In this document: one piece after another, positions 48,586 through 58,264 of the stretch | How the letters are laid out: each line of letters opens with the position of its first letter | How positions within the stretch are numbered: the first letter of the stretch is position 1 | Assembly (NCBI RefSeq): GCF_014645795.1 | Contig: NZ_BMMK01000019.1 | Coordinates: 1 to 64,000 of the forward strand | Origin: Longimycelium tulufanense | GTDB lineage: Bacteria > Actinomycetota > Actinomycetes > Mycobacteriales > Pseudonocardiaceae | Length of the DNA stretch: 64,000 bases | Direction of reading: 5' to 3' | Made by a program: the position numbers and the translations under genes | Notes under the pieces: model-generated | What the model saw: the letters and a program-made list of their open reading frames with translations, nothing else | Told to the model about the DNA's origin: nothing | The model's database searches: none

Positions 48586-48749
48586 TCGAAGCCGACCTCC
48601 ACGAGGTCTACGGGGTTGACGTCGAGTCCGGCATCCTCTCGGCCCGCTCCTGGCGGTGGCTGCGGACCCGAATCCTGGGGTTGTTGACCACTGAGTCGCG
48701 ACTCGCCCGCACACTCGCACGCCCGGAACACACCGCCCAGCACGGGTAG
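48465..48749 (+). CDS. Tail assembly chaperone extension made by -1 frameshift
   Basis: This frame reads E-S-G-D-T-G-G-G-P-I-D-P-A-T-G-L, then E-W-Y-D-P, T-W-A-E-I-L-G-H-W and S-W-R-W-L-R-T-R-I-L-G-L-L, a typical second part of actinophage chaperones. It is one base back relative to the upstream frame. No canonical slippery heptamer is visible between 48,430 and 48,470, so the slip position is approximate. Confidence 0.68.
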   Translation, partial: ESGDTGGGPIDPATGLREWYDPAPQEGGHTWAEILGHWPLIEADLHEVYGVDVESGILSARSWRWLRTRILGLLTTESRLARTLARPEHTAQHG

Positions 48750-48785
48750 CGGCGAACAACTGAAGAGCCATCGGTGGGGGGTGCC

Positions 48786-51584
48786 ATGGCCCTCACCATC
48801 GGCGAACTCGTCGGGTATCTGCGCCTGGATACGAGCAATTTCGACCGCAAGCTCACCGCCGCTGGGCGCTCCTTGTCGGGTGCTGGTCGCGCCATGGCCG
48901 ATGTCGGTGCGACCGCCACGACGAAGGTGTCCCTACCGCTGGCCACCCTCGGGGGCACCGCCCTAAAAATGGGCGGGGACTTCGAAGCCAGCATGAACCG
49001 GGTCCGTGCCGTCAGCGGCGCGACGGGTGAGGATTTCGACCAGCTCCGCAGCCTGGCGAAAAAACTCGGTTCCACCACCCAGTACAGCGCGAGTGAAGCC
49101 GCCGACGCCATGGGTTTTCTCGCCATGGCGGGTTTCAAGACGAACGACATCATGACCGCGCTGCCGGGAACGCTCGATCTTGCCGCCGCCGGCAACCTCG
49201 ACCTGGCCCAAGCCGCCGACATTGCCAGCAACATTCTCTCGGGCTACGGGCTGAAGACCGAGGAAATCGGCCGGCTCAATGATGTGTTGGCGAAGACCTT
49301 CACCTCAGCCAACGTCGACATGAGGATGCTCGGCGAGAGCTTCAAATACGTCGGACCGGTCGCCGCAAGCGCGGGCGTGAAGTTCGAGGAAACCGCCGCC
49401 GCAATCGGCCTGCTCGGTAACGCCGGTATCCAGGGCAGCGAGGCCGGTACGGCGCTGCGCGGCTCCATTGCCCGCCTGCTCTCCCCTACCAAGGAAGTGA
49501 GCGAGAAACTCGCTGAACTCGGGGTGAGCGTGGTCGACTCTGGCGGCAAGCTGTTGCCCTTGGTCGACATTATCCGGCAGCTCGAAAAGTCGGGGGCCTC
49601 GACCGCGGACATGATGACCATCTTTGGTCTTGAGGCCGGGCCGGCAATGCAGGCACTGGTGTCGCAAGGCGCGGACGCACTTGGCAACCTGACCAGCGAG
49701 TTGGAACGCTCCGGCGGCACGGCAAGCAAAATCGCCTCGATCCAAATGGAGGGACTCAACGGTTCCATTAAGGGACTGCAGTCCGCATTTGAAGGCTTGA
49801 TGATCGCCGTAGGCGAGTCCGGGCTGCTGGGCTGGGCAACGCGCTTCGTCTCCACGTTGACGGGCATTGTCCAAGCATTGAGCCACACCGACAGCGCCAC
49901 CCTGCGCACCATCACCGTGATCGGCGGACTCGCGGCCGCGCTCGGCCCGGCCGCCTGGGTGGTCGGCAAGCTCACCGCCGCGACCGGCGACACCATCACC
50001 AACCTGAAGAAGCTGGGCAGGGCACTCCGTGCGGTCGGAATGGCGGTCGCCACCAATCCCCTCGGGTTGATCGTCACTGCGCTGGCGCTCCTTGTAGTCG
50101 GTGCGGTTGCCGCCTACAAGAAGTTCGAATGGTTCCGCAACGGCGTCGATACCGTGTTCCGGGCCGTCCGATCCGCTATTGAGTGGGTCGTCGACGCGTG
50201 GCGGTTGTTCGTCGACTCGTTCACCGGCGAGGGGGCCGACGTTGATATCCCGTTCATGAATGCCGTCATCAATGCGGGCGCACTCGCCCGCAAGGCATTC
50301 GACTCCGTCCTCGACACCGTTCGTCTCTTCATCGGCGCATTCACCGGCGAGGGCGCCCCGGTCGATCTGCCCTGGATGAATGCGGTCATCGACGCCGCGG
50401 CCACCGCGCGTGCCGCGGTGGATGCCGTCCTCGGATGGCTGCGTGAACGCTGGACCGCCTTTGTTGACTGGTTCTCCCCGCTGTGGGAGAAGGTCACCGG
50501 TTTTGTCGGCCGCGCCTGGAACGACATCACCTCGACGGTCGGTGCCGGGCTGGATTTCCTCCGTGGGCTCTGGGAATCGTGGGGTCCCACGATTCTGGTC
50601 CTCGTTCGCGGCTACTGGGACAGCCTCGTTGCGGTCTTCTCCGGCGCGTGGGATGTCCTGGTCGGCGTCGTCTCCGGTGGCTGGGAGATCGTGACCGCCC
50701 TGTTCACCGGTGCGTGGGAGGCCCTCTCCGGCATCGTGTCCGGCGGACTACAGATCATCATGGGCCTGTGGGACACCTTCGCCGGCCTGTTCACCGGCGA
50801 CTGGTCCCGCATGTGGGACGGCATCACAAGCATCTTCGGCGGAATCTGGGACGCCATCACCGGAATCCTGTCCGGCGCCTGGACCATCCTCACCGGCATC
50901 ATCTCCGGCGGCTGGACGGTCATCAAGGGTCTCTTTACCGGTGCCTGGACGACCCTGTCCGGGATCGTCCGCAGTGGCTGGAACGTCATCACCGGACTGT
51001 TCGGCGACGCCTGGAACTCCCTGATCGGTGGCGTCTCCGGGGGAATCGACAGCATCGTCGGCTACTTCACCCGCCTACCGCGTCTCATCGTGGAGGCGGT
51101 CGGGGACCTGGGCTCACTGCTGATCGATGCCGGCAAGAACATCATCCACGGGCTGATCCGCGGCATCACGTCGATGATCGGCCGCGTCGGTGACGCAATG
51201 GGCTCCATCGCCTCCACCATTCGCTCGTTTCTGCCGTCCAGCCCGGCCAAGGCCGGGCCACTGCGCGCCCATCCCCCGGACCAGGCCGGCGCCACCATCG
51301 CCCAGATGGTCGCCGACGGAATGCGCCGCCGCCACCAGGCGATCCAGCGGGCCGCAGCCACGATCGCCCGCGCCGCCACCGTGACCGTGCCCGATCCCCT
51401 CCTGTCCACCCCGAATGCCCGGCACGGGGCACCGCCGAACACCGCCCGCTCCGGCCCCTCCGGAGCGGCCGGAGCGGGCGCCCCGGTCCAGGTGCAGGTC
51501 ACGAACTACTACCCGCAGGCCGAGCCAACCTCGACCACGGTCAACCGGTCGCTGCAGTACGCCGGCGCGTTGGGGGTGGTCTAG
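48786..51584 (+). CDS. Tape measure protein of prophage B (TP901-type)
   Basis: The product has 932 residues from the ATG at 48,786 with GGGGGG upstream. The TP901 tape measure domain lies at about 60-420 (F-D-Q-L-R-S-L-A-K-K-L-G-S-T-T, then L-A-G-like repeats G-L-L-G-N-A-G-I-Q-G-S-E-A-G). Residues 600-760 hold tandem repeats of about 18-20 residues with W-x-x-I/L and F-T-G-A-W. The C-terminus has S-S-P-A-K-A-G-P. It sets the tail length. Confidence 0.93.
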   Translation: MALTIGELVGYLRLDTSNFDRKLTAAGRSLSGAGRAMADVGATATTKVSLPLATLGGTALKMGGDFEASMNRVRAVSGATGEDFDQLRSLAKKLGSTTQYSASEAADAMGFLAMAGFKTNDIMTALPGTLDLAAAGNLDLAQAADIASNILSGYGLKTEEIGRLNDVLAKTFTSANVDMRMLGESFKYVGPVAASAGVKFEETAAAIGLLGNAGIQGSEAGTALRGSIARLLSPTKEVSEKLAELGVSVVDSGGKLLPLVDIIRQLEKSGASTADMMTIFGLEAGPAMQALVSQGADALGNLTSELERSGGTASKIASIQMEGLNGSIKGLQSAFEGLMIAVGESGLLGWATRFVSTLTGIVQALSHTDSATLRTITVIGGLAAALGPAAWVVGKLTAATGDTITNLKKLGRALRAVGMAVATNPLGLIVTALALLVVGAVAAYKKFEWFRNGVDTVFRAVRSAIEWVVDAWRLFVDSFTGEGADVDIPFMNAVINAGALARKAFDSVLDTVRLFIGAFTGEGAPVDLPWMNAVIDAAATARAAVDAVLGWLRERWTAFVDWFSPLWEKVTGFVGRAWNDITSTVGAGLDFLRGLWESWGPTILVLVRGYWDSLVAVFSGAWDVLVGVVSGGWEIVTALFTGAWEALSGIVSGGLQIIMGLWDTFAGLFTGDWSRMWDGITSIFGGIWDAITGILSGAWTILTGIISGGWTVIKGLFTGAWTTLSGIVRSGWNVITGLFGDAWNSLIGGVSGGIDSIVGYFTRLPRLIVEAVGDLGSLLIDAGKNIIHGLIRGITSMIGRVGDAMGSIASTIRSFLPSSPAKAGPLRAHPPDQAGATIAQMVADGMRRRHQAIQRAAATIARAATVTVPDPLLSTPNARHGAPPNTARSGPSGAAGAGAPVQVQVTNYYPQAEPTSTTVNRSLQYAGALGVV

Positions 51585-52454
51585 GTGGCGACGTACACAG
51601 TGGATGGTGTTTCCCTCGATCATCCGGCCGGGTGCTGGAAACTCCTGTCGGCGACGCAGGTTCGGCCGTTTCCGGGTGTGCGGGCGGCATCGGTGTCGGT
51701 GCCCGGTCGACCGGGTGAGCTGCCGATCACCGGCGAGGATGTCGAGGCGACCACGGTCGGGCTCACCCTCGGTGTGACGGGGCTCGATCCCAGCGGTCGC
51801 GACCGGGGTGCGGCCGGGCTCGACGCCAACCTGGCCGCGCTCTATGGGCTGTTCGGCGTGCGGCACCGGTTGCTCGACGTCCGGTACACCCCGGCGCCCG
51901 AAATGGCTGAGCTGCAGGCCGAGGCGACGGTTGTCGCCGCTGCGGAACCCACGGTGTGGATGGGTGCGGCGCGTGCCCGCCTGCCGGTGGTCCTGCGCAT
52001 TCCCGGGGTGTACTGGCGTGAGGTGGCGCCGTCAACCTGGTCGACGCGCACCCTCGGCGCGCCGGTGCGCGTCACGGCGTTCGACGGGTCGACCGCGCCC
52101 GTGCTCGACGCGATCCTGCGCATCACCGGGCCGGTCACCGATCTTCGGATCACCGACATGGCGACCGGGGGATGGGTGTCCTACCCCGGGACGCTCGCCG
52201 CGACTCGGGCGCTGCGCCTCCACTGCGGACGCATGGACGCCCACGAGGCTGCCTCGATCGCGTGGGACGGCACCGGCGCGAACGCCACCGGCCGGATCGT
52301 CACCGGCGGACCCGGCTCGGGCTTCCGGTTCCTGGCGCTCACCCCCGCGGCGGTGACATCGGCGCACGACCGTGGGGTGCGGGTGCTCGTCGAGGGCACC
52401 GGCACCAGCGAGGCGACCCTGATCGAGCTACGGGCAAGGAGAGCGTTTCTATGA
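51585..52454 (+). CDS. Distal tail protein of prophage B
   Basis: The product has 289 residues from the GTG at 51,585. N-terminal beta domain with V-D-G-V-S-L-D-H-P, P-G-V-R-A-A-S-V-S-V-P-G-R-P-G, typical for Dit-like proteins after tape measure genes. A C-terminal beta domain follows from about 150. It is followed by the large hub-fiber gene with a 4-base overlap. Confidence 0.8.
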   Translation: MATYTVDGVSLDHPAGCWKLLSATQVRPFPGVRAASVSVPGRPGELPITGEDVEATTVGLTLGVTGLDPSGRDRGAAGLDANLAALYGLFGVRHRLLDVRYTPAPEMAELQAEATVVAAAEPTVWMGAARARLPVVLRIPGVYWREVAPSTWSTRTLGAPVRVTAFDGSTAPVLDAILRITGPVTDLRITDMATGGWVSYPGTLAATRALRLHCGRMDAHEAASIAWDGTGANATGRIVTGGPGSGFRFLALTPAAVTSAHDRGVRVLVEGTGTSEATLIELRARRAFL

Positions 52455-55400
52455 GTGTCGATGTCCGGCTCGTCGCCTACGCACCCAACGGGGATCGGCT
52501 GGGCCTGCTGCCAAGGCCGCTGTCGGTGGAGGTCGCCGTGCCGCTCGACGACGTGCCCTCGCTGCGGGTCTCCTATGCCGCGGGCGCGTCCGGTGCCGAC
52601 CTGCTGGCCGAGCCGGTCGAGGTCGCCGTCGAAACCTCCGACCCGACCACCGGTCGGTGGGTCGAGGTCGACGGCGGTCGGTTCCTGCGGATCAAACGCT
52701 CGGGCACCGTGACCGACGCGACCGGCACGCGGTCGTTCGAGCTGCCCGGCTATGCGTGGATGCTCCGCAAAGCCCGGCTGTTCCCCTCGCCCCATGACAA
52801 CGGCGAGGGCAAGCGCCCGTTCCTCAGCGCAACCCCCGGCACGATCCTCGCCACACTGATCGGTGAAGCGAAGGCACGTGGCGCGCTGCCGGGGCTCGCG
52901 CTGGACTTCACCGCCACAGTGGACAGCGCCGGCGCCACCTGGTCGAAGATCCTCACGATCTCCTACGAGCCGGGCATCGACGTGCTTGCCGTGCTCGACA
53001 ACCTCGCCGAGCAGGGTGTCGTCGACTGGACCATGTCCGGCCGCACCCTGCGCATCTACAACGCCGACACGGTGCTCGGCCGCGATCTCGCCGCTGGTGA
53101 CGCCCCGGTCGATCTGCGGCTCGGCCGGGACATCACCGACGCCCCCGACACCGGCACCCTCGAAGAGGTCGCCAGCGCCGTCTACGTCAAGGGCGACGGC
53201 GGCACGCACCTAGAGATCACGAACCCGAACGCCCCGACCCCGTGGGGACGGTGGGAAACCTTCGTCACGCACGGCGGAGTGCGCGACGAGGGCACCATGC
53301 GCGTGCTCGCCAGCGCCGAGCTGGAACGCACCGGACGCGAACGCGTCCAGATCACCCGTGCGCTCACCTTCACCGCGGCACGATGGTTGCCGTTCCGCGA
53401 CTACCGACCCGGCGACTACGTCCGCGCCCCCGACGACACCGGGAGCTTGGTTCCGTTGCGGGTCCGGCAGATCACCCTCACCCGCGACCACACGGGCGCG
53501 CTCGGCGGCAACCTCGTCCTGAACGACCGGTTCATCGAGCGCGAGCTGCGGCTCGCCCGCCGCACCCGCGGCATCGTGGGCGGTGCGACCGCGGACGGCG
53601 GTTCGGGTGCCCGCCCCGCTCCCGAGGGACCCGACCGACGAGCCCCCGCCGCACCGCAGGGCCTGATCGTCGACACCACCGCCTATCTCGATTCCGACGG
53701 CGCCGCCCGCGGACAAATCACCGCCACATGGGGATTGGTCGACCAGGCCACCGACGGCACGGCGATCGAGGTCGCCCGATACGAGGTATACCAGCGGCCC
53801 AACATCATCGGGCTGCCGTGGTCGAAGTTGACCGAGACCACCCACCCGGACGCCAGTGCAACCAGCTCGCCCTATGACGTCGGGACCGAGTGGGCGGTCA
53901 AGGTCCGCGCCCTCTCCCGGGCCGGTGTCTACGGCACATGGTCCGAGCCCTACGCGGTCACCATCGCCGCGGACACCGACGCCCCGCCGCGCCCGTCGGC
54001 GCCGGTCCTGTCCACCCGGCTGGGCGTGATCCGTGTGGAGTGGGACGGCCAGGGCAGCCAGGGCGAGGCCATGCCCGGCGATTTCGACCGGGTCGACGTG
54101 TGGATGGAGACCGGCGCGACGTTCTGGCGCGAGACCTGGGACTACCAGGGGCAACCCGACCCCCAGCTCTGGACGGTCCTTGGCACCGACTACACCACCC
54201 CGTGGGGGGTGACCTGCCGGGGTGGCCAGCTTGTGGTCACGGGTGGTGGGGACATCCTGGCCGCACGGGACACCGGCACCGCCGACTACACCGTGACTGC
54301 CCGGAACCTCCACACTCCCACCCAGACTCACAGTCACGTCGGCGTCTTCGCCCGCTACTCCCCCGGTCCGAATCCCACCTATCCCTACATGGACCGGAAG
54401 ATCTCGGTACGGATGGGCCAGGACTCCGATTACGTCATGTATCGAGTCCAGTACGGGCCTGGGGAGGATGACCGCCGGTATCAGTTCGTCGACCTCCCCC
54501 CAGGCAGCGAACCCAACCGGCTGGACAGCCTGTCCCTGACGGTGCACGGGAAAACCGTCACCCTTGCCGCCAATGGCAACGTCTTCCACACCGACACCCT
54601 GACCGATGCCGAACACGCCGCCCTGACCGGCACCCAGGCCGGCGTCATGCTCAGCACCGAGCATTCCTCGGTGGGCATGGTGGAGGTCACCGCAGCCGAC
54701 GCACCAGCGTCGACCCGCATCAACCAGATGGAAGGCCCCGGCGCCATCGTGGTCACCGGCCAGCCCTACCACGCGCCGCGCACCTTCCGGTTCCAGGCCG
54801 TCGACCGCTCCGGCAACGCCTCACCGATGTCGGACCCGGCCACCATCACTACCCAACCCCTGGTGGCCCCGGACCTGGTCGGCACACCGATCACCGGGGA
54901 CAAGATCCAAGCCAACTCGATCACCGCCGACAACCTGGCCGTGGGGTCGGTGACCGCCTCGGCCCTGGCGGCCGACGCCGTCACCGCGGACACGATCGCC
55001 GCCGACGCGATCACCGCCAAGCACACCCTCACCGGCGCCACCGTGCGCACCGGCCGAGGATTCCCCCGTGTCCAGATCGACCGCGACGGCCTACACGCCT
55101 GGAATGCCAACGGCACCCGCACGGCCAACCTCTCCGCCGAGACCGGCGCGGCGGACCTCACGGGCACGCTCACCACCGGCACCAGCGGCATCCGGTGCGT
55201 GGTCACCTCTCGGGCGTGGGCCGGCTACCCGGGCGTGCACTTCACCGGCCTGGCCGGGAGCCCGGACTTTGAGCCCACCATCCACGGACGCGAGGACGGC
55301 AAGCTCTGGTTGCTCTCCGCCGAAGACACGGCCAACAGTTCCGGCCGCGCTGAGCTGATCTTGAAAAAGGGTGGCGGCTGGTTCCTCGGCGCCCAGTTCG

Positions 55401-55723
55401 GCAACCCTGACCTTCCCGTGTCGATCAACGCCCCCGGGGACGGGCGCATCCAGATCAACGGCATCTTGGAAACCGGGATGGGCGGAACCAAGCTCTTCGG
55501 GATCGGTAAGACGCACGTCGCGCCAGGCTACTTCTCGGTCCGCATTGACTACTGGGCCTTCGTCAAGTTCTGGCCACTGCCGATCGCCACCATCGTGACC
55601 GGCGCACCCCAGGACGGCATCACCTACGGCGTGTCCCGTTGGGACGGCAACGGCTTCCAATTCAACTGGAGCAAGGGCGCCGAGATCGACATCATGTGGT
55701 GGGTTGTGAGGTGTACCCCGTGA
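52451..55723 (+). CDS. Large tail hub/fiber protein with FN3 and lectin-like parts
   Basis: The product has 1090 residues. Residues 1-370 form a hub-like part with S-L-R-V-S-Y and D-R-F-I-E-R-E. After a linker, an FN3-like domain (about 400-520) has Y-E-V-Y-Q-R and V-K-V-R-A-L-S-R-A-G. At about 550-740 a concanavalin/laminin-G-like domain shows W-D-Y-Q-G and G-V-F-A-R-Y. A helical D-K-I-Q-A-N-S-I-T-A-D-N trimerising stalk follows, then a C-terminal beta domain for receptor contact. It probably recognises the host surface. Confidence 0.85.
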   Translation: MSVDVRLVAYAPNGDRLGLLPRPLSVEVAVPLDDVPSLRVSYAAGASGADLLAEPVEVAVETSDPTTGRWVEVDGGRFLRIKRSGTVTDATGTRSFELPGYAWMLRKARLFPSPHDNGEGKRPFLSATPGTILATLIGEAKARGALPGLALDFTATVDSAGATWSKILTISYEPGIDVLAVLDNLAEQGVVDWTMSGRTLRIYNADTVLGRDLAAGDAPVDLRLGRDITDAPDTGTLEEVASAVYVKGDGGTHLEITNPNAPTPWGRWETFVTHGGVRDEGTMRVLASAELERTGRERVQITRALTFTAARWLPFRDYRPGDYVRAPDDTGSLVPLRVRQITLTRDHTGALGGNLVLNDRFIERELRLARRTRGIVGGATADGGSGARPAPEGPDRRAPAAPQGLIVDTTAYLDSDGAARGQITATWGLVDQATDGTAIEVARYEVYQRPNIIGLPWSKLTETTHPDASATSSPYDVGTEWAVKVRALSRAGVYGTWSEPYAVTIAADTDAPPRPSAPVLSTRLGVIRVEWDGQGSQGEAMPGDFDRVDVWMETGATFWRETWDYQGQPDPQLWTVLGTDYTTPWGVTCRGGQLVVTGGGDILAARDTGTADYTVTARNLHTPTQTHSHVGVFARYSPGPNPTYPYMDRKISVRMGQDSDYVMYRVQYGPGEDDRRYQFVDLPPGSEPNRLDSLSLTVHGKTVTLAANGNVFHTDTLTDAEHAALTGTQAGVMLSTEHSSVGMVEVTAADAPASTRINQMEGPGAIVVTGQPYHAPRTFRFQAVDRSGNASPMSDPATITTQPLVAPDLVGTPITGDKIQANSITADNLAVGSVTASALAADAVTADTIAADAITAKHTLTGATVRTGRGFPRVQIDRDGLHAWNANGTRTANLSAETGAADLTGTLTTGTSGIRCVVTSRAWAGYPGVHFTGLAGSPDFEPTIHGREDGKLWLLSAEDTANSSGRAELILKKGGGWFLGAQFGNPDLPVSINAPGDGRIQINGILETGMGGTKLFGIGKTHVAPGYFSVRIDYWAFVKFWPLPIATIVTGAPQDGITYGVSRWDGNGFQFNWSKGAEIDIMWWVVRCTP

Positions 55724-56325
55724 CCAACGAGCCCCGACCGGTCGAGTACCGCATCACCGCCGTGCAGGTCTCCGAGGAACCCGGACTCGGCCCCTGCTAC
55801 CGAGTCACCCAAGAAACCCCCGACGGGCTGGTCCTCTACGTCCTGCCGCGCGCCGCGATCGCCTCCGACATGGAGCTCTACGGCATCGACGACCCGCTTA
55901 CCGTCCTGGACTGGCGCCTGCACGGCTCCCAGGACCCGGCCGCGCCACTGACACCGGACCCGGACCGCGAACCGGCCAGCATCAGCGCGGCCCTGGAGGC
56001 ACGCACCCTAGACGCCGGCCGCGAGTACGCCGCGTTCGCCCTGCACGCCGGCCACGTCCCCGATGAGCACCGCGCCCGCGTCCGCCGCGACGTCGACGCC
56101 GTGACCGACCACGTCACCGCAGCCAAGACGACCGCAGCACAGCTCCGCGCCGCCGAGATCGACCAGGTGAAGACCCGGTTTCGGGTGGCCGAGGACGACG
56201 GGCTGGCCGCGTTGCGGGACCTGGTCGCCGACCACGCCGCGGAGATCGACGCCGCACGCGCCGAGTACCGGCGCGACCTAATCACGTCGATCCTGCAGCA
56301 CCCCCAACCCTCACCACCGCCGTAA
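55720..56325 (+). CDS. Tail-associated protein, function unknown
   Basis: The product has 201 residues from the GTG at 55,720 (GTGA overlap). The first 80 residues are a small beta domain. Residues 90-195 are Ala/Asp/Arg-rich and helical, likely a coiled coil. It lies between the fiber and lysis genes, where fiber chaperones or accessory tail proteins are found. No family is recognised. Confidence 0.62.
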   Translation: MTNEPRPVEYRITAVQVSEEPGLGPCYRVTQETPDGLVLYVLPRAAIASDMELYGIDDPLTVLDWRLHGSQDPAAPLTPDPDREPASISAALEARTLDAGREYAAFALHAGHVPDEHRARVRRDVDAVTDHVTAAKTTAAQLRAAEIDQVKTRFRVAEDDGLAALRDLVADHAAEIDAARAEYRRDLITSILQHPQPSPPP

Positions 56326-56357
56326 GAGGCCACGAACACCCGCGGGGGAGGACGACT

Positions 56358-56678
56358 GTGGACATCGGCACCGGACTCCTGACAGCCGCCCCACAGCTCG
56401 GCGTGGCCGGTGTCCTCGTCGCCCTGCTCGCCTACGTCCTGCGGCACGCCTCGGCCGACCGCAGCGACTACCGCGCCGCCCTGGTCGCCGCCGAACAACG
56501 CCACGCCACCGAACTCGACCGCATGCAACAGGCGCACGCGGCCGAGATCGCCGAGCTGCACGCGCGCCTGGACTCCCAGCAAAAGCAGATCGACGAGCTA
56601 CACCGACTGCTCGACGACGAGCGGCGCCGCCGCTGGCGCGCCGAAGACGTCGCCGCCCGCGCACGCCGCACCACCTAA
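56358..56678 (+). CDS. Membrane protein with N-terminal segment and coiled coil (lysis-associated)
   Basis: The product has 106 residues from the GTG at 56,358. One hydrophobic segment near residues 15-30 ([15 protein letters not shown]) is followed by a long charged coiled coil to residue 95 and a basic end. It precedes the endolysin. The prophage A protein at 19,464 has the reverse layout, coil first and membrane segment last. It could act as a second holin or a spanin-like helper. Confidence 0.7.
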   Translation: MDIGTGLLTAAPQLGVAGVLVALLAYVLRHASADRSDYRAALVAAEQRHATELDRMQQAHAAEIAELHARLDSQQKQIDELHRLLDDERRRRWRAEDVAARARRTT

Positions 56679-56754
56679 CCCGATCACGCCGAACACCCGG
56701 CAGCACCGTTGCTGTGCCGGGTACTTCGGCATGCCCAGGAAAGGCACCACTCCC

Positions 56755-57897
56755 ATGCCCGAGTACGGGATCGACGTCTCAAGCTGGAACAGCGCCTATG
56801 ACTGGCACGCCGCCCGCGGCAACAACATCACGTACGCCAGCGTCAAACTCACCCAAGGCAACTACTACCTCTCGCCGGCCGCGCGCGAGCAGGTCCACGG
56901 CGCACGCAACGCCGGCATTTGCGCCGGCGGCTACCACTTCGCCGACCACCGCAACGGCGTCGCCGCCAACGTCACGACGTTCGTCGACACGGCACGCGAG
57001 CTGGGTCTACTCGACACCGGGGCGTTTTTGCCAATGTTGGACGTCGAGGACTCACCCGCCGACGGCATCTCATGGAACGCCAGCACCGCCAACACATTCG
57101 TCTCTGAGTGGATTCGCCACCTGCGCGACACCACGGGCGTGCAGCAGGTCGCCGTCTACGCCAACCTCTCGGCCTGGCGCGCACTCCTGCGACCGGATGA
57201 ATGGTGCGACGACAACGTCGCGCTGTGGCTCGCCCTCTACAACGGCGACCCCGGCAACACCGGCGGCTACACACACCCCCGGCTCGCCCTGCACCAACAC
57301 ACCTCCCAAGGGCGCGTACCCGGCATCGCCGGCGACGTCGACCGCAACGTCACTGTTGGCCCGTTCAGCCTCGATCACCTGACCCTCGGCACCGTCACAC
57401 CCCCACCCGCAGCCGGGCCACCCCCGGACGGCGACACCTACACCGTCGCGCCCGGCGACACGCTGTCCGGTATCGCGGCCCGGTACGGACTGGACTGGCG
57501 CGACCTCGCCCGCACCAACGCATTACCCAACCCCGACCTGATCTATCCCGGGCAAGTCCTGCAGTTACGCGGCGGCGCTCCCGCACCGGACGGTGCCACC
57601 TACACCGTGCAACCCGGCGACACCCTGTCCGCCATCGCGGCACGCGCCGGAACCACCTGGCAACACCTGCAACAGATCAACAGCATCCCGGACGCGAACC
57701 GCATCTATCCCGGCCAGGTACTCCGCGTCGACGGCGCCGCACCGGCACCGGCCGTCCGGACCTACACCGTCGCCCCCGGGGACACGCTCTCGGGCATTGC
57801 CGCCCGGTACGGCACCACCTATCAGGCCCTCGCCGCGGCAAACGGCATCGCCAACCCCGACCTGATCTATCCCGGCCAAATCCTGACCATCCCGTGA
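56755..57897 (+). CDS. Endolysin: GH25 muramidase with three LysM domains
   Basis: The product has 380 residues from the ATG at 56,755 with GGAAAGG upstream. The GH25 domain (about 1-210) starts Y-G-I-D-V-S-S-W and has P-M-L-D-V-E-D near 92-98. Three LysM repeats follow (about 222-266, 277-321, 333-379), each with P-G-D-T-L-S. Its GH25 domain closely matches the prophage A endolysin (shared H-Q-H-T-S-Q-G and D-R-N-V-T-V-G) but it has one more LysM. Confidence 0.93.
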   Translation: MPEYGIDVSSWNSAYDWHAARGNNITYASVKLTQGNYYLSPAAREQVHGARNAGICAGGYHFADHRNGVAANVTTFVDTARELGLLDTGAFLPMLDVEDSPADGISWNASTANTFVSEWIRHLRDTTGVQQVAVYANLSAWRALLRPDEWCDDNVALWLALYNGDPGNTGGYTHPRLALHQHTSQGRVPGIAGDVDRNVTVGPFSLDHLTLGTVTPPPAAGPPPDGDTYTVAPGDTLSGIAARYGLDWRDLARTNALPNPDLIYPGQVLQLRGGAPAPDGATYTVQPGDTLSAIAARAGTTWQHLQQINSIPDANRIYPGQVLRVDGAAPAPAVRTYTVAPGDTLSGIAARYGTTYQALAAANGIANPDLIYPGQILTIP

Positions 57898-57907
57898 GGA
57901 GAACATC

Positions 57908-58177
57908 GTGCCCGACCGTCTCATCGCCTGGCTCCGCACCGTTATCCCCACCCTGTGGACAACCCTGTTGATCTACCTCGCCTCCCTCGGCGCCCCCGAC
58001 TGGCTACTGACCCCACTCGGCCGCGCCGGCGAGCTGGTCGTCGTCCCCATCATCATGGGCGCCGTCTACCCACTCATGCGCGCAATCGAGCCCCGCCTAC
58101 CCGACTGGCTCACCCGCATCCTGCTCGGCTCCGCCACACCTCCCAGCTACGCACCCGACCGGCGACCAAGCCAGTAA
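57908..58177 (+). CDS. Holin of prophage B
   Basis: The product has 89 residues from the GTG at 57,908 with GAGGAG upstream. It has two hydrophobic segments (about 12-28 and 42-60) and shares M-P-D-R-L-I-A-W-L-R-T-V-I-P and the T-P-S-Y end-region pattern with the prophage A holin at 19,751. It follows the endolysin and ends the late operon before a strong terminator. Confidence 0.87.
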   Translation: MPDRLIAWLRTVIPTLWTTLLIYLASLGAPDWLLTPLGRAGELVVVPIIMGAVYPLMRAIEPRLPDWLTRILLGSATPPSYAPDRRPSQ

Positions 58178-58181
58178 ACAG

Positions 58182-58220
58182 CGCCCCTGCACCCGCGGCG
58201 ACGGGTGCAGGGGCGTTTAT
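58182..58220 (+). terminator. Rho-independent terminator of the prophage B late operon
   Basis: CGCCCCTGCACCCG (58,182-58,195) pairs perfectly with CGGGTGCAGGGGCG (58,202-58,215) around a 6-base loop; TTTATTGTCGTT follows. Confidence 0.9.
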
Positions 58221-58264
58221 TGTCGTTCTCAGACCGTCGCTGGCAACCGCCCGGCGGTTCAATG

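Noticed and set aside
52172-52450. A 93-residue upstream extension of the large tail protein
   Set aside because: It lies within the distal tail gene in another frame; the ATG at 52,451 with a 4-base overlap is the natural start.
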